From assembly GCA_030148085.1 (NCBI GenBank), contig JASBUF010000061.1:41736-105735 (forward strand): a DNA stretch of 64,000 nt, given 5' to 3'. A model generated the notes under the pieces. It worked only from the letters and a program-made list of their open reading frames with translations. It was not told the DNA's origin and searched no databases. A program made the translations under genes and the position numbers. Within the stretch, counting starts at the first letter, position 1; every line of letters starts with the position of its first letter. Positions 30,617 to 39,708 of this stretch are shown piece by piece. Origin of the DNA: Methylophaga sp. GTDB lineage: Bacteria; Pseudomonadota; Gammaproteobacteria; Nitrosococcales; Methylophagaceae.

Positions 30617-32782
30617 CTAATTAACGCGCTGGTACTGATAGACGAACGGCTCATCGCCTGAGCCGTGGTACAGGCATTGAAAGCTGTTCTCGGTGATATT
30701 CATCATTTCACAATAGTAAGTGGCCTTGTTGTCTTCGGTCTGCCAGTTATCGGCACAGCTATCACGGAATTGCGTGGGCTTGGTATCGGTCATCGCAATC
30801 TGTTTGCTGTTCTTCTGCCAAATGTATTCATAGTGATACAGCTCACACTGCTTGGCAGTGTCCTGCTCAACATAGCGCCCCGTGCCTTCCTTTGTGATGT
30901 TTTCGATACCAGCCGGTAACCACTGACAGGTTTCATCCAGATAAGCGGTTTGCCATTGGCCGACCACATCGATGTTTTGACTCTGCATTTCGGGCTTCGC
31001 CATCAATAAGTCCATATTGAAGGCCAAACCCTGATCAGAAACATAGTTGCGATAACTCAATTCCATATCGACGCTACGCATCTGATCGATAAAGGCATAG
31101 GCCTCAATACAGTTGCCCGTATCTTCATTACTGGCGCCCAACAAGGCCAAGGCATTTGAATCTTCAATGATGTTGGCGGCTTTACGGTAATTAAACGCCG
31201 AGGCAATGCCAAGACTGTTCGCAGACAGTTTTTCTGTCGCTAAAGCTGCCATAGTGGCGTGTCCCTGTTCACCGGCATAAACCACTACATGCTCGCCCTT
31301 AACCGCGGCTTTAAGACCAAGATCAAACGGCAACGGTAAGGCTAATGGCACTTCAGTTCCATCCACCGGTATTTTCAGTCCGGCCAGTTCCGGTACCATT
31401 TGCATCAATGACAGCAGCCCTGCAGGATTAGTGGTTTCTACCGACAGCGCCGCATCCAGTTCAACAGGCTGGACTGCTTCCGACGATACTTTCACATCAA
31501 ACACCGATAAGCCCAACCCTTTCAGCCCCTGCGCCATGCCGGTGAACATACCCAACATCATTGGGCTGAACTGCCCCGCTTCTTTTTGAGCCTGAATCAA
31601 CTCATTGCAACTGAACTGTGCCGTCGTGAAAGTTTCCCACAGACTGGTTGCCGCAGGTACCAGACCAGCCATATCCAAGGCAACACCAAGGCTCGCCAAC
31701 TTATCAGTGGAAGTTAAAACATGCTGTGGAATCGTGCCCTGCAATTGTTTTAAGGCTTCCATGACCTGTGCATTATTGATTTCCCAGATACCGTGTGCCT
31801 TTGCATGCAGTTTGTCGGCACCGACGTGCATCTCGCGATAGCCCATCACCATCTGCGGTGCATTGGCCACCAGACTGAGGATGTCTGTTTTACAACTTTG
31901 CAGTTGCTCCTTGCCGCCAATCGCATCATTGAAAACCTGCTCAGGAATATAGCGCTCAATATCGGCCGCCAGCGTCGAGCCTTCCGCTTTGAACAGGCCT
32001 TTCGCCAATTCATTCAGGCTAAATAACGCCACCATATCTTTGGTGTAACCATACTGCTGACGTAATTGCTGCTCTTTATCGGTAAACGGTTCAGCCACCG
32101 GAGTCAGCCCCAAGCGCTCACGAATCAGCTGTTCCTGATCCTCCGGCATGGCAAAGCTCAAAATTGCAGAGGTTTCTGTGGTGGCCACCATCAGCTGAGG
32201 TTGCAATTCGCCCAGTTCCCAGGTCAGCACTGTGGCTGAATCCATCGCTTGCTCCTGGAAAGTGAGACCTGACTCGGCAGAGGCTGTTTTCAGAAGCTTA
32301 ATCAGCTTGGTTCTGTCTTTCACTTCGGTATTGAGTACCGGCACTAAACCATGCAGGTAAAAGGCATATTCCCCTTCGCCAGCCAGGCCGAAGTAATCGA
32401 CAAACTGCTGATAACTTCCATCATTATGTTTCGAAAAATCATCAACAAGGTATTGAATAAAGCGCGCTTGTGGACTGTCATCCTTCACAATCTCGGCTTT
32501 GAGTTCGTACAAAGTGGCACGTTCGGAGGCTGACAATGCCATGACCGGATATTCGGCCATAAACTCGTACATGGCTTTATCAACGCGGCCGCCCAGATAG
32601 AGCACCGTATCTGCTGGCACATATTGGGTGAGTTGGATTGACGTCTCTTCGTGACCAAGTGTGGGCAGTTGGTCAATCAGATCAGAAGTTAAATCTTTAT
32701 CCAACAATTCGCCTGTGGGGTATTTCCATATCACCACCGCAGCAATGCCGATAAGCAAGAGGACTAAGAGCGCTTTTTTCAT
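30617..32782 (-). CDS. Unrecognised exported 721-residue protein
   Basis: 721 residues with an N-terminal signal-anchor (MKKALLVLLLIGIAAVVIW). The opening of the mature part, IQLTQYVPADTVLYLGGRVD, resembles the start of large exported DUF3352-type proteins, but the match is weak. The rest is soluble alpha/beta sequence, with cysteines near the C-terminus (SCADNW, TYYCEMMN, FQCLYHG) that could form disulfides. It converges with the regulator gene (8 bases apart) and is followed upstream by ahpF. No function can be assigned. Confidence 0.8.
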   Translation of the reverse strand: MKKALLVLLLIGIAAVVIWKYPTGELLDKDLTSDLIDQLPTLGHEETSIQLTQYVPADTVLYLGGRVDKAMYEFMAEYPVMALSASERATLYELKAEIVKDDSPQARFIQYLVDDFSKHNDGSYQQFVDYFGLAGEGEYAFYLHGLVPVLNTEVKDRTKLIKLLKTASAESGLTFQEQAMDSATVLTWELGELQPQLMVATTETSAILSFAMPEDQEQLIRERLGLTPVAEPFTDKEQQLRQQYGYTKDMVALFSLNELAKGLFKAEGSTLAADIERYIPEQVFNDAIGGKEQLQSCKTDILSLVANAPQMVMGYREMHVGADKLHAKAHGIWEINNAQVMEALKQLQGTIPQHVLTSTDKLASLGVALDMAGLVPAATSLWETFTTAQFSCNELIQAQKEAGQFSPMMLGMFTGMAQGLKGLGLSVFDVKVSSEAVQPVELDAALSVETTNPAGLLSLMQMVPELAGLKIPVDGTEVPLALPLPFDLGLKAAVKGEHVVVYAGEQGHATMAALATEKLSANSLGIASAFNYRKAANIIEDSNALALLGASNEDTGNCIEAYAFIDQMRSVDMELSYRNYVSDQGLAFNMDLLMAKPEMQSQNIDVVGQWQTAYLDETCQWLPAGIENITKEGTGRYVEQDTAKQCELYHYEYIWQKNSKQIAMTDTKPTQFRDSCADNWQTEDNKATYYCEMMNITENSFQCLYHGSGDEPFVYQYQRVN

Positions 32783-32840
32783 ACATATCCCTATAGATTA
32801 AGTGTCCGCAAAAAAGTCTACAGCCTCCTACCCAAAGGTC

Positions 32841-32873
32841 AAAAAAAAGCCCGTCGAATTTCTTCGACGGGCT
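32841..32873 (-). terminator. Intrinsic terminator of ahpF
   Basis: Eleven-base-pair stem (AGCCCGTCGAA with TTCGACGGGCT) and a four-base loop, read on the minus strand and followed by eight T residues. It lies 25 bases beyond the ahpF stop codon. Confidence 0.9.
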
Positions 32874-32897
32874 ACGTTTGTGTTGCAGTGAAGCGGT

Positions 32898-34478
32898 TTA
32901 GGCGGCTTCGCTTTCCTTATCTTCATCAAAGTCGTTGCGGATAAGGTAGTCAAATGCGCCCAATGCGGCACGGGCACCATCCCCCATCGCCATGATGATT
33001 TGCTTGTACGGGATCGTTGTCACGTCACCCGCCGCAAAGACACCCGGCATTGATGTTTGACCATGGTTGTCGATTTCAATCTCACCAAACTTGCTCAGTT
33101 CAATTGTGCCTTTCAACCAGTCGGTGTTCGGAATCAGACCTATCTGGATAAATACCGCATTTAGCGCCAATGTGTGTTTCTGTTCGGTTGCACGGTCAAT
33201 GTAAGTCAGACCTTTCACCTTGCCATCAGCGCCATTGATTTCTGTCGTTGCAGCACCAGTAATCACGTCCACATTGCTGAGTGAGAACAGTTTCTTCTGC
33301 AATACCGCATCAGCGCGCAGTTCACCGTTGTACTCAATCAAGGTGACATGACCCACAATACCGGCCAGATCAATCGCCGCTTCCACACCGGAGTTACCAC
33401 CACCGATAACAGCGACAGGCTGGCCTTTGAATAACGGGCCATCACAGTGCGGGCAATACGCCACGCCATGACCACGGTATTCCTGCTCACCAGGTACGCC
33501 CAGTTCACGCCAGCGGGCACCGGTCGCCAAAATGACTGTTTTACTGGTCATCACCGCGCCATTATCCAGCTCAACCTCAACCAGTTTGCCGTTCTTTTTC
33601 AACGCTTTGGCACGCTGAAGATTCATGACATCAACGTCATATTCCTTCACATGCTCTTCCAGTGCAGCAACGAGTTTAGGCCCTTCTGTGGCTTTCACCG
33701 AGATGAAGTTCTCAATAGCCAAGGTATCCATCACCTGACCACCGAAACGTTCGGCCACGATACCGGTATTAATGCCTTTACGTGCGGCATAAATGGCTGC
33801 TGAGCCACCAGCTGGACCACCACCGACGATTAATACATCGAAGTTGTCTTTTTCATTCAACTTCGCAGCTTCACGCGCGGCAGCGCCTTTGTCGATTTTG
33901 GCCAGAATTTCGCCCAGGGTCATACGACCGGCACCAAAGTTTTTCCCATTGAGGTAAACCGTCGGTACCGCCATGATTTTGCGTTCATCGACTTCCTCTT
34001 GGAACATCGAACCATCAATCATGGTGCTGCTAATATTCGGGTTGAATACCGCCATCAAATTGAGTGCCTGTACTACCTCTGGGCAGTTATGGCAAGACAA
34101 TGAGATATAGGCTTCAAAAATAAACTCGCCTTGCAGTGACTTGATTTGTTCAATCACCTCAGCCTCGAGTTTGGTTGGATGCCCGCCGACATGCAGCAGC
34201 GCCAGTACCAGCGAAGTGAACTCGTGGCCCATCGGAATACCAGCAAAGCGGATTTTTTCTTCACCACTTGGCTGTTTAACCTGAAATGACGGTTTGCGAG
34301 TGTCACTGTCCGCGTCTTCGATCAACGCAATCTGATCGGACATGGCAGCGATTTCCTGCAGCAAATCGCGCATTTCGTTTGCTTTGCTACTGTCGTCCAG
34401 CGCCGCAATCAGTTCGATTGGACGTTTGACGTTTTGCAGATAGCTTTTTAATTGTGCAGCGATATTTGCATCCAACAT
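32898..34478 (-). CDS. ahpF: Alkyl hydroperoxide reductase subunit F
   Basis: 526 residues, the full family length. The N-terminal double thioredoxin-like domain has the CHNC redox pair; the FAD domain begins [23 protein letters not shown]; the CPHC pair (YCPHCDGP) and NAD-binding [17 protein letters not shown] follow. It passes electrons from NADH to AhpC for peroxide reduction. It lies 80 bases downstream of ahpC on the same strand, in the usual order. Confidence 0.97.
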   Translation of the reverse strand: MLDANIAAQLKSYLQNVKRPIELIAALDDSSKANEMRDLLQEIAAMSDQIALIEDADSDTRKPSFQVKQPSGEEKIRFAGIPMGHEFTSLVLALLHVGGHPTKLEAEVIEQIKSLQGEFIFEAYISLSCHNCPEVVQALNLMAVFNPNISSTMIDGSMFQEEVDERKIMAVPTVYLNGKNFGAGRMTLGEILAKIDKGAAAREAAKLNEKDNFDVLIVGGGPAGGSAAIYAARKGINTGIVAERFGGQVMDTLAIENFISVKATEGPKLVAALEEHVKEYDVDVMNLQRAKALKKNGKLVEVELDNGAVMTSKTVILATGARWRELGVPGEQEYRGHGVAYCPHCDGPLFKGQPVAVIGGGNSGVEAAIDLAGIVGHVTLIEYNGELRADAVLQKKLFSLSNVDVITGAATTEINGADGKVKGLTYIDRATEQKHTLALNAVFIQIGLIPNTDWLKGTIELSKFGEIEIDNHGQTSMPGVFAAGDVTTIPYKQIIMAMGDGARAALGAFDYLIRNDFDEDKESEAA

Positions 34479-34515
34479 GATATTTACCTGTAATCAGTGA
34501 ACAATAGAGAACCAT

Positions 34516-34536
34516 GTCCGGGCACAAGGCCCGGAC
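34516..34536 (-). other. Hairpin between ahpC and ahpF
   Basis: Eight-base-pair stem (GTCCGGGC with GCCCGGAC) around a five-base loop in the ahpC-ahpF gap. No T-run follows, so it is more likely to protect the ahpC end of the message or partly attenuate ahpF than to be a full terminator. Confidence 0.5.
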
Positions 34537-34558
34537 CGGTCTTTAAATCAGGCGGCGA

Positions 34559-35125
34559 TTAGATTTTGCCGACCAGATCCAATGATGGAGACAGAGTCGC
34601 TTCACCTGGCTGCCAAGAAGCTGGGCAAACTTCACCATCGTGAGTTGCTACGTATTGAGCAGCTTGTACTTTACGAACTAAGTCTTTCGCGCTACGGCCA
34701 ATACCCAGGTCGTTAATTTCAGCGGCTTTAATAACGCCTTCTGGGTTAACGATGAAAGTACCACGCAGAGCCAGACCTTCTTCTTCGATCATCACGTCGA
34801 AGTTGCGGCTCAGAGTACCAGTCGCATCACCCAGCATTGGGAATTTGATTTTCTTAATGGTGTCTGACGCATCGTGCCAAGCTTTGTGAGTGAAGTGAGT
34901 ATCAGTAGATACTGAGTAAACTTCTACACCCATACCTTGCAGTTGTTCGTAGTGGTCAGCAACATCACCCAGTTCAGTTGGGCAAACGAAAGTGAAGTCT
35001 GCTGGGTAGAAAACAAATACAGCCCATTTACCTTTCACATCTTCGCTAGTGACTTCAACGAATTCACCGTTGTGGAAAGCAGTAGTTTTAAATGGTTTGA
35101 TCTCTGTATTGATCAGGGATGACAT
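34559..35125 (-). CDS. ahpC: Alkyl hydroperoxide reductase subunit C (peroxiredoxin)
   Basis: 188 residues from the ATG at 35125, which has a strong ribosome-binding site (AAAGGAG). Matches the AhpC/Prx1 class: peroxidatic C48 in [11 protein letters not shown] and resolving cysteine in [11 protein letters not shown]. The open frame continues 26 codons upstream, but E. coli AhpC begins at the same residue (MSLINTKIKPF). Reduces hydrogen peroxide and organic hydroperoxides with AhpF. Confidence 0.97.
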   Translation of the reverse strand: MSSLINTEIKPFKTTAFHNGEFVEVTSEDVKGKWAVFVFYPADFTFVCPTELGDVADHYEQLQGMGVEVYSVSTDTHFTHKAWHDASDTIKKIKFPMLGDATGTLSRNFDVMIEEEGLALRGTFIVNPEGVIKAAEINDLGIGRSAKDLVRKVQAAQYVATHDGEVCPASWQPGEATLSPSLDLVGKI

Positions 35126-35170
35126 GTTTAGCTCCTTTAAATTGAGTGGATGTCGTAAGTGACAGGAAGC

Positions 35171-35200
35171 ATTGTAGTCGAGCGATATACATTGGTACAA
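35171..35200 (-). promoter_or_regulatory. Candidate sigma-70 promoter of ahpC
   Basis: On the minus strand TTGTAC and TACAAT are spaced by 18 bases, giving a transcript start about 40 bases before the ahpC ATG. The -10 is a good match to TATAAT; the -35 is moderate. Confidence 0.5.
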
Positions 35201-35209
35201 CAACTTAAT

Positions 35210-35226
35210 CCAATCAGTATGATTGG
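35210..35226. promoter_or_regulatory. Dyad upstream of the ahpC promoter
   Basis: CCAATCA and TGATTGG are perfect inverted repeats with a three-base spacer, 10 bases upstream of the proposed -35. This is the place for an activator of ahpC such as OxyR, but the sequence does not match the OxyR consensus well, so the regulator is open. Confidence 0.45.
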
Positions 35227-35253
35227 TAAAAGCGATTATGCTCAGCTACAAAC

Positions 35254-35289
35254 AAAAAAAGCCCTTGAAGGAGCTCCAAGGGCTTTTTT
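35254..35289. terminator. Bidirectional intrinsic terminator between pqqA and ahpC
   Basis: GCCCTTG and CAAGGGC form a stem, with A-run on the left and T-run on the right, so it can end transcripts from both directions. It lies just past the pqqA stop on the minus strand and separates pqqA from ahpC, showing pqqA has its own short transcript. Confidence 0.85.
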
Positions 35290-35306
35290 CTGAAGTCATG
35301 AATATC

Positions 35307-35378
35307 TTAGCGGTTGCAGATATACATGGTGACTTCAAAACCGAAACGCATATCTGAGTATTCTGGTTTAGTCCACAT
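35307..35378 (-). CDS. pqqA: PqqA, ribosomal peptide precursor of pyrroloquinoline quinone
   Basis: A 23-codon gene: translation [23 protein letters not shown] in parts is [10 protein letters not shown] then [13 protein letters not shown]. It matches PqqA, with the Glu15 and Tyr19 pair (E-x3-Y) that PqqE cross-links to start PQQ synthesis. A ribosome-binding site (AGAGGA) lies 8 bases before the ATG. pqqB, C, D and E are not next to it; the following gene is separated by a terminator. PQQ is the cofactor of methanol dehydrogenase, whose maturation genes lie at 22.7-28 kb. Confidence 0.95.
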   Translation of the reverse strand: MWTKPEYSDMRFGFEVTMYICNR

Positions 35379-35402
35379 GATGTCGTCCTCTTTATCTGAT
35401 GG

Positions 35403-35425
35403 CGTTATCACCATTTGCGATAACG
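35403..35425. promoter_or_regulatory. Inverted repeat upstream of pqqA
   Basis: CGTTATC and GATAACG are separated by nine bases and lie 25-47 bases upstream of the pqqA ATG, so they are either an operator or a hairpin in the leader of the pqqA message. Confidence 0.4.
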
Positions 35426-35495
35426 TGCTGACAGTGTATGAAAGGCAAGCATTCGTTACCATCAGCGTATTGCGCGACAATCGTCAGGATTTTCC

Positions 35496-36806
35496 TTAAT
35501 ACTCAGTGACTTGCTGCGTATGAATAGCTTCCAGTATACGCCCAATTGCAGTCGTCAAGGTCGTTAAGTCATCGCTGCTAATAATGTAGGGAGGCATGAT
35601 GTAAATCATGGTTCGGAATGGCCGGATCCAGACGCCTTGATCGACAATAAAACCGGGCAACCAGTCCATGCAGTCATCCAAAGGCTGATTCAAATCGACG
35701 ACACCGATTGCCCCTTTGACTCTGACCTCTTTGACCAGCGGGTGTGAATCATAGGCAGACAAGTCTTGCTGTAACTGCCGCTCAATCGTTTTCACCTGAT
35801 TTTGCCAGTCGGATTCCAGCAAGAGATTGATACTTTCCACAGCTACGCTGCAGGCCAAAGGATTACCCATAAAGGTCGGCCCATGCATCAGTACTCCACT
35901 ACCATCGGCGGCAATGCCGTCGGCAACCTTCTGGCTGCAAAGCGTCGCCGCCAAGCTCATATAGCCACCGGTCAAGGCTTTACCCAGACATAGAATGTCC
36001 GGGACAATGCCCGTCTGCTCATAAGCGAACAAAGTGCCGGTACGACCAAAACCGGTAGCGATTTCATCGAAGATCAACAGCACATTGAATTCATCACACA
36101 AGGCACGAACCTGACGCAGGTATTCCGGGCAATACAAACGCATGCCCCCTGCGCCCTGAACCAACGGCTCAAGGATTACAGCTGCGAGTTCGTGATGATG
36201 TGCTGAGATCAGTGCGCGAAACTCGGCAATGTACTCATCTTGCCAATCTTCATCTCGCTCACACTGCGGCGCAGGAGCAAATAGATGTTTCGGCAGAACC
36301 TGTTCGAACATCGAGTGCATGCCATTCACTGGATCACACACCGACATAGCACCAAAGGTATCGCCGTGATAGCCATTACGAAGGGTCAATAAACGTTGTT
36401 TCTTTGTTTCGCCCTGTGCAAACCAATGCTGTATCGCCATCTTAATGGCGACTTCTACTGACACCGATCCCGAATCCGCGAGAAACACGTATTGCAGACT
36501 GTCATCGGTAATGTCGATAAGTTTTCTGGCCAAACTCACTGCTGGCTCATGAGTGAGCCCGCCGAACATGACGTGAGACATTTTATCCAGCTGATTTTTG
36601 GCTGCCTGATTCAACCGTGGATGATTGTAGCCATGAATGGTGGACCACCACGAAGACATTCCATCAATAATTTCTCGACCATCATTTAAGGTCAGACGCA
36701 CCCCACTAGCCGACACAACTTCGTGTAACAAGGGAGGATGAGCCACGCTGGTATAGGGGTGCCAGATATGGGCAGCATCAAATTCAAGGTTTGCAGATTT
36801 TTTCAT
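35496..36806 (-). CDS. bioA: Adenosylmethionine-8-amino-7-oxononanoate aminotransferase
   Basis: 436 residues from the ATG at 36806 (MKKSANLEFDAAHIWHPYTS). A class III PLP aminotransferase of biotin synthesis, using S-adenosylmethionine as amino donor. Motifs: MFGGLTHEPAVSLA, LADSGSVSVEVA, YHGDTFGAMSV, LIFDEIATGFGRTGTLFA, and the PLP lysine in LGKALTGGYMSLA. The open frame extends 44 codons upstream, but that part is not conserved. No other bio genes are adjacent; it is transcribed away from the GCS2-type ligase. Confidence 0.95.
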   Translation of the reverse strand: MKKSANLEFDAAHIWHPYTSVAHPPLLHEVVSASGVRLTLNDGREIIDGMSSWWSTIHGYNHPRLNQAAKNQLDKMSHVMFGGLTHEPAVSLARKLIDITDDSLQYVFLADSGSVSVEVAIKMAIQHWFAQGETKKQRLLTLRNGYHGDTFGAMSVCDPVNGMHSMFEQVLPKHLFAPAPQCERDEDWQDEYIAEFRALISAHHHELAAVILEPLVQGAGGMRLYCPEYLRQVRALCDEFNVLLIFDEIATGFGRTGTLFAYEQTGIVPDILCLGKALTGGYMSLAATLCSQKVADGIAADGSGVLMHGPTFMGNPLACSVAVESINLLLESDWQNQVKTIERQLQQDLSAYDSHPLVKEVRVKGAIGVVDLNQPLDDCMDWLPGFIVDQGVWIRPFRTMIYIMPPYIISSDDLTTLTTAIGRILEAIHTQQVTEY

Positions 36807-36913
36807 GCGCCGATCATAGCAGTAGTGAGACATCCGCCCAAAACCTTGTGCTATTGGCGAAACAGTGCGGCTGCTATAAGCTAAGGACAGGACTGCAATG
36901 TAAGGCATCATCG

Positions 36914-38341
36914 ATGGGCCAAGAAATTGCCGGAGCACACTTTGTAGACAAGGACTTTCAACGTTTTCGTCAGCATCTAGCCGATGAAACGTCCCGTTTA
37001 CAGCTGTTGCTCAGTAGCACGGATAACGAAGAATCGCGCCATGCTGGTTTAGAGCTAGAGGCTTGGCTGGTCGATAAAACCATGCATCCGGCGCCCATCA
37101 ACGATACGTTTCTTAAACGTCTGAATGATCCCCTCGCCAATCCCGAACTGGCCAAGTTCAATGTCGAGTTCAACACCGAGCCGCTTCCATTAACCGGTAA
37201 ATCCCTCAGTCAGCTCCACTGGCAGTTACAAAACGCCTGGTCGAATGCCAGTCAGCAGGCGCAGCAACTGGGCAGTGAATTGCTGATGACCGGAATCTTA
37301 CCGACACTGGAACAAGACGATCTCAATGTCTTCAATATGTCGAATATGAACCGCTATCGGGCGTTGAATGAACAAATTTTGGCCTCCCGCGGTCAGCCGG
37401 TCAGGCTGGATATCAGCGGTGAAGATCACCTTAAACTCAATCATTACGATGTGATGCTGGAATCAGCGGCCACGTCATTGCAACTGCATACTCAGATCCC
37501 TGTCACCATTGCCCATCATTTTTACAATGCGTCGATGCTAGCCTCTGCTGCCGTCGTCGCTGTTAGTGCCAATTCGCCATACTTATTTGGACACAGTTTA
37601 TGGCAGGAGACCCGCATTCCCCTGTTTGAACAGGCAATCGAGTCCGGAGGCTTTGCCGGTGCCGCCCATGGTCCTATTAAACGCGTCGGCTTTGGCAGCG
37701 ATTATGCCCGTCATTCGATATTTGAGTGCTTTGAAGAGAATCTGCAACATTACCCCGTACTTCTACCGGTGGATTTAGGCAATGCCAGTGACCAATTGGA
37801 ACATCTGCGTCTGCATAATGGCACCATCTGGCGCTGGAACCGGCCGTTGATTGGTTTTAATAATGATGGGCGACCACATATCCGCATAGAACACCGTACA
37901 CCAGCTGCCGGTCCCACTATTACCGATATGTTAGCGACGGCCGCCTTCTATTTCGGCCTGAGTCATGCCTTATGTGATCGCCTGATCACACACGGCATTG
38001 AAATCGCTTTCAGCGATGCCAAGGATAATTTCTACAAGGCCGCACGCTATGGCCTCGACACCCATATCGTTGACTTTCACGGTGAGCATCAACGCATGCA
38101 ACGATTTATCCTGGATCAGTGTTTGCCTCTGGCATCCCAAGGACTTGATAAACTGAATATCGATGCCGCAGACCGTGATCATTACCTCGCGATCATCGCG
38201 GAACGAGTCGAAGCCCATCAAACCGGTAGTGACTGGCAACGCGCTTTTATTGCTAAACACGGCAGGGATTTCCAGAAGCTGACCCAGCACTACCTGTATT
38301 TTCAGCAGCAAGGCAAGGTGGTAAGCCAATGGCCGATCTGA
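36914..38341 (+). CDS. GCS2-type glutamate-cysteine ligase family protein
   Basis: 475 residues from the ATG at 36914. Carries the family core with HAGLELEAWLVDKTMHPAP, AKFNVEFNTEPLPL, and RIEHRTPAAGPTITDM, typical of the carboxylate-amine ligase fold of glutamate-cysteine ligase type 2 enzymes. These ATP-dependent ligases join glutamate to an amine such as cysteine. It may be the GshA of the organism, but substrate specificity cannot be read. Its stop overlaps the start of the next gene by 13 bases, so the two products are likely to work together. Confidence 0.8.
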   Translation: MGQEIAGAHFVDKDFQRFRQHLADETSRLQLLLSSTDNEESRHAGLELEAWLVDKTMHPAPINDTFLKRLNDPLANPELAKFNVEFNTEPLPLTGKSLSQLHWQLQNAWSNASQQAQQLGSELLMTGILPTLEQDDLNVFNMSNMNRYRALNEQILASRGQPVRLDISGEDHLKLNHYDVMLESAATSLQLHTQIPVTIAHHFYNASMLASAAVVAVSANSPYLFGHSLWQETRIPLFEQAIESGGFAGAAHGPIKRVGFGSDYARHSIFECFEENLQHYPVLLPVDLGNASDQLEHLRLHNGTIWRWNRPLIGFNNDGRPHIRIEHRTPAAGPTITDMLATAAFYFGLSHALCDRLITHGIEIAFSDAKDNFYKAARYGLDTHIVDFHGEHQRMQRFILDQCLPLASQGLDKLNIDAADRDHYLAIIAERVEAHQTGSDWQRAFIAKHGRDFQKLTQHYLYFQQQGKVVSQWPI

Positions 38342-39354
38342 GCTTCGTCTGCTTACAACAACTCGACGCCATTCCCGATGGCCTGCTCGACTGTGCGCCT
38401 ACAGACTTACTTCAGGTGTTAGGCAAACCAACGCTTTTACATCTCAAGGGTAAACAAAACAACACACTGTTTATTTCGGTGATGCTGCATGGCAATGAAA
38501 CCACTGGCCTGTTCGCCGTGCAGAGCCTGCTGCAGAAATATCAGTCACGGATGTTGCCGCGAAATGTGTCTATCTTCTTCGGCAATGTACAGGCGGCTGC
38601 CCAAGGGGCCAGAAGGCTCGATCATCAGGCTGATTTCAATCGCATCTGGCCCGGTTCGGAATATGACGCCTGCCCGGAAACCCAAATGGCTCAGCAGATC
38701 GTTGACATCATGGCAGACCGCAACCTGTTTGCCAGTGTCGATATCCATAACAATACAGGTCTCAACCCGCACTACGCCTGTATCAACCGCTTAGATCCGG
38801 CGTATCAGCAACTGGCGACCTTATTTGCCCGCTTTGTGGTGTATTTCACTCGCCCTAAGGGTGTGCAGTCCGCCGCTTTTGCAGAGCTGTGTCCTGCCGT
38901 GACCTTGGAGTGTGGCCGTCCCGATCAGACCTATGGGGTCAAACATGCTGCCGACTTTATCGACAGCTGTCTCAACCTGAGCGAACTGGCCTCACATCCC
39001 GTGCACCCACAGGATATCGATCTATTCCATACCGTGGCTCAGGTCAAAATCAGGCCAGAAATCAACTTCAGCTTTACTACGCCGGATGTGCCCTTGCAGC
39101 TGGATCCTGATCTGGAAAAAATGAACTTTTTTGAAGTGCCCGCAGGCACGGCCATAGGTAAAGTAAACGGTGAGAATGAAATGCCTGTTGAGGCCAAGGG
39201 CGAAAATGGTGAGGATGTCAGCGAGCGCTTTTTTGAGCTGAAAGGCAATGAGTTGATGTTTAAACGGCCGACCATGCCGTCAATGATGACCCTGAATGAA
39301 CGGGTCATTAAGCAGGACTGTTTGTGTTATCTAATGGAACGCCTGCAGGGCTGA
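38329..39354 (+). CDS. AstE/AspA-type zinc hydrolase (M14 family)
   Basis: 341 residues of the succinylglutamate desuccinylase/aspartoacylase family. Zinc ligands and catalytic residues read VMLHGNETTG (H and E), SVDIHNNTG (H) and VTLECGRPD (E). The family cleaves N-acyl amino acids or amide bonds. It overlaps the GCS2-type ligase by 13 bases. A ligase with a hydrolase in one transcript suggests making and breaking of a gamma-glutamyl or related amide, but the substrate is unknown. Confidence 0.85.
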   Translation: MADLSFVCLQQLDAIPDGLLDCAPTDLLQVLGKPTLLHLKGKQNNTLFISVMLHGNETTGLFAVQSLLQKYQSRMLPRNVSIFFGNVQAAAQGARRLDHQADFNRIWPGSEYDACPETQMAQQIVDIMADRNLFASVDIHNNTGLNPHYACINRLDPAYQQLATLFARFVVYFTRPKGVQSAAFAELCPAVTLECGRPDQTYGVKHAADFIDSCLNLSELASHPVHPQDIDLFHTVAQVKIRPEINFSFTTPDVPLQLDPDLEKMNFFEVPAGTAIGKVNGENEMPVEAKGENGEDVSERFFELKGNELMFKRPTMPSMMTLNERVIKQDCLCYLMERLQG

Positions 39355-39378
39355 GCTTAGCCCTGCAGACATAAAATT

Positions 39379-39705
39379 CTATTTTGTGGTGCTAAAGCTC
39401 TCGCCACAGCCGCATTCAGACGTCACATTTGGATTTCTGAATTTGAAGCTCTGGTTCAGCCCTTCTTTGACAAAATCCAGTTCCATACCATCCAGAATCG
39501 GCATCGCTTCTTCGTTAACCACAACTTTCACGTCGCCCTGTTCGATAACAATATCGTTTTCCGCCACTTCATCCGCGTAATCCAGCGCGTAGCTGTAGCC
39601 AGAGCAGCCGCTTTTCACGACGCCTATACGCAGGCCGACGCCTGACTGGCGTTTGTTCATCATGTCGCGGACACGACCAATTGCAGATTCCGTTAACGTA
39701 ATCAT
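39379..39705 (-). CDS. iscA: Iron-sulfur cluster assembly protein IscA
   Basis: 108 residues of the HesB/IscA family. The three conserved cysteines are present: one in VKSGCSGYSY and two in CGCGESF near the C-terminus. It is a carrier of iron-sulfur clusters or iron. It follows the cysteine desulfurase by 3 bases in the iscR-iscS-iscA run; the usual iscU, hscBA and fdx genes are not here. Confidence 0.93.
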   Translation of the reverse strand: MITLTESAIGRVRDMMNKRQSGVGLRIGVVKSGCSGYSYALDYADEVAENDIVIEQGDVKVVVNEEAMPILDGMELDFVKEGLNQSFKFRNPNVTSECGCGESFSTTK

Positions 39706-39708
39706 GGT

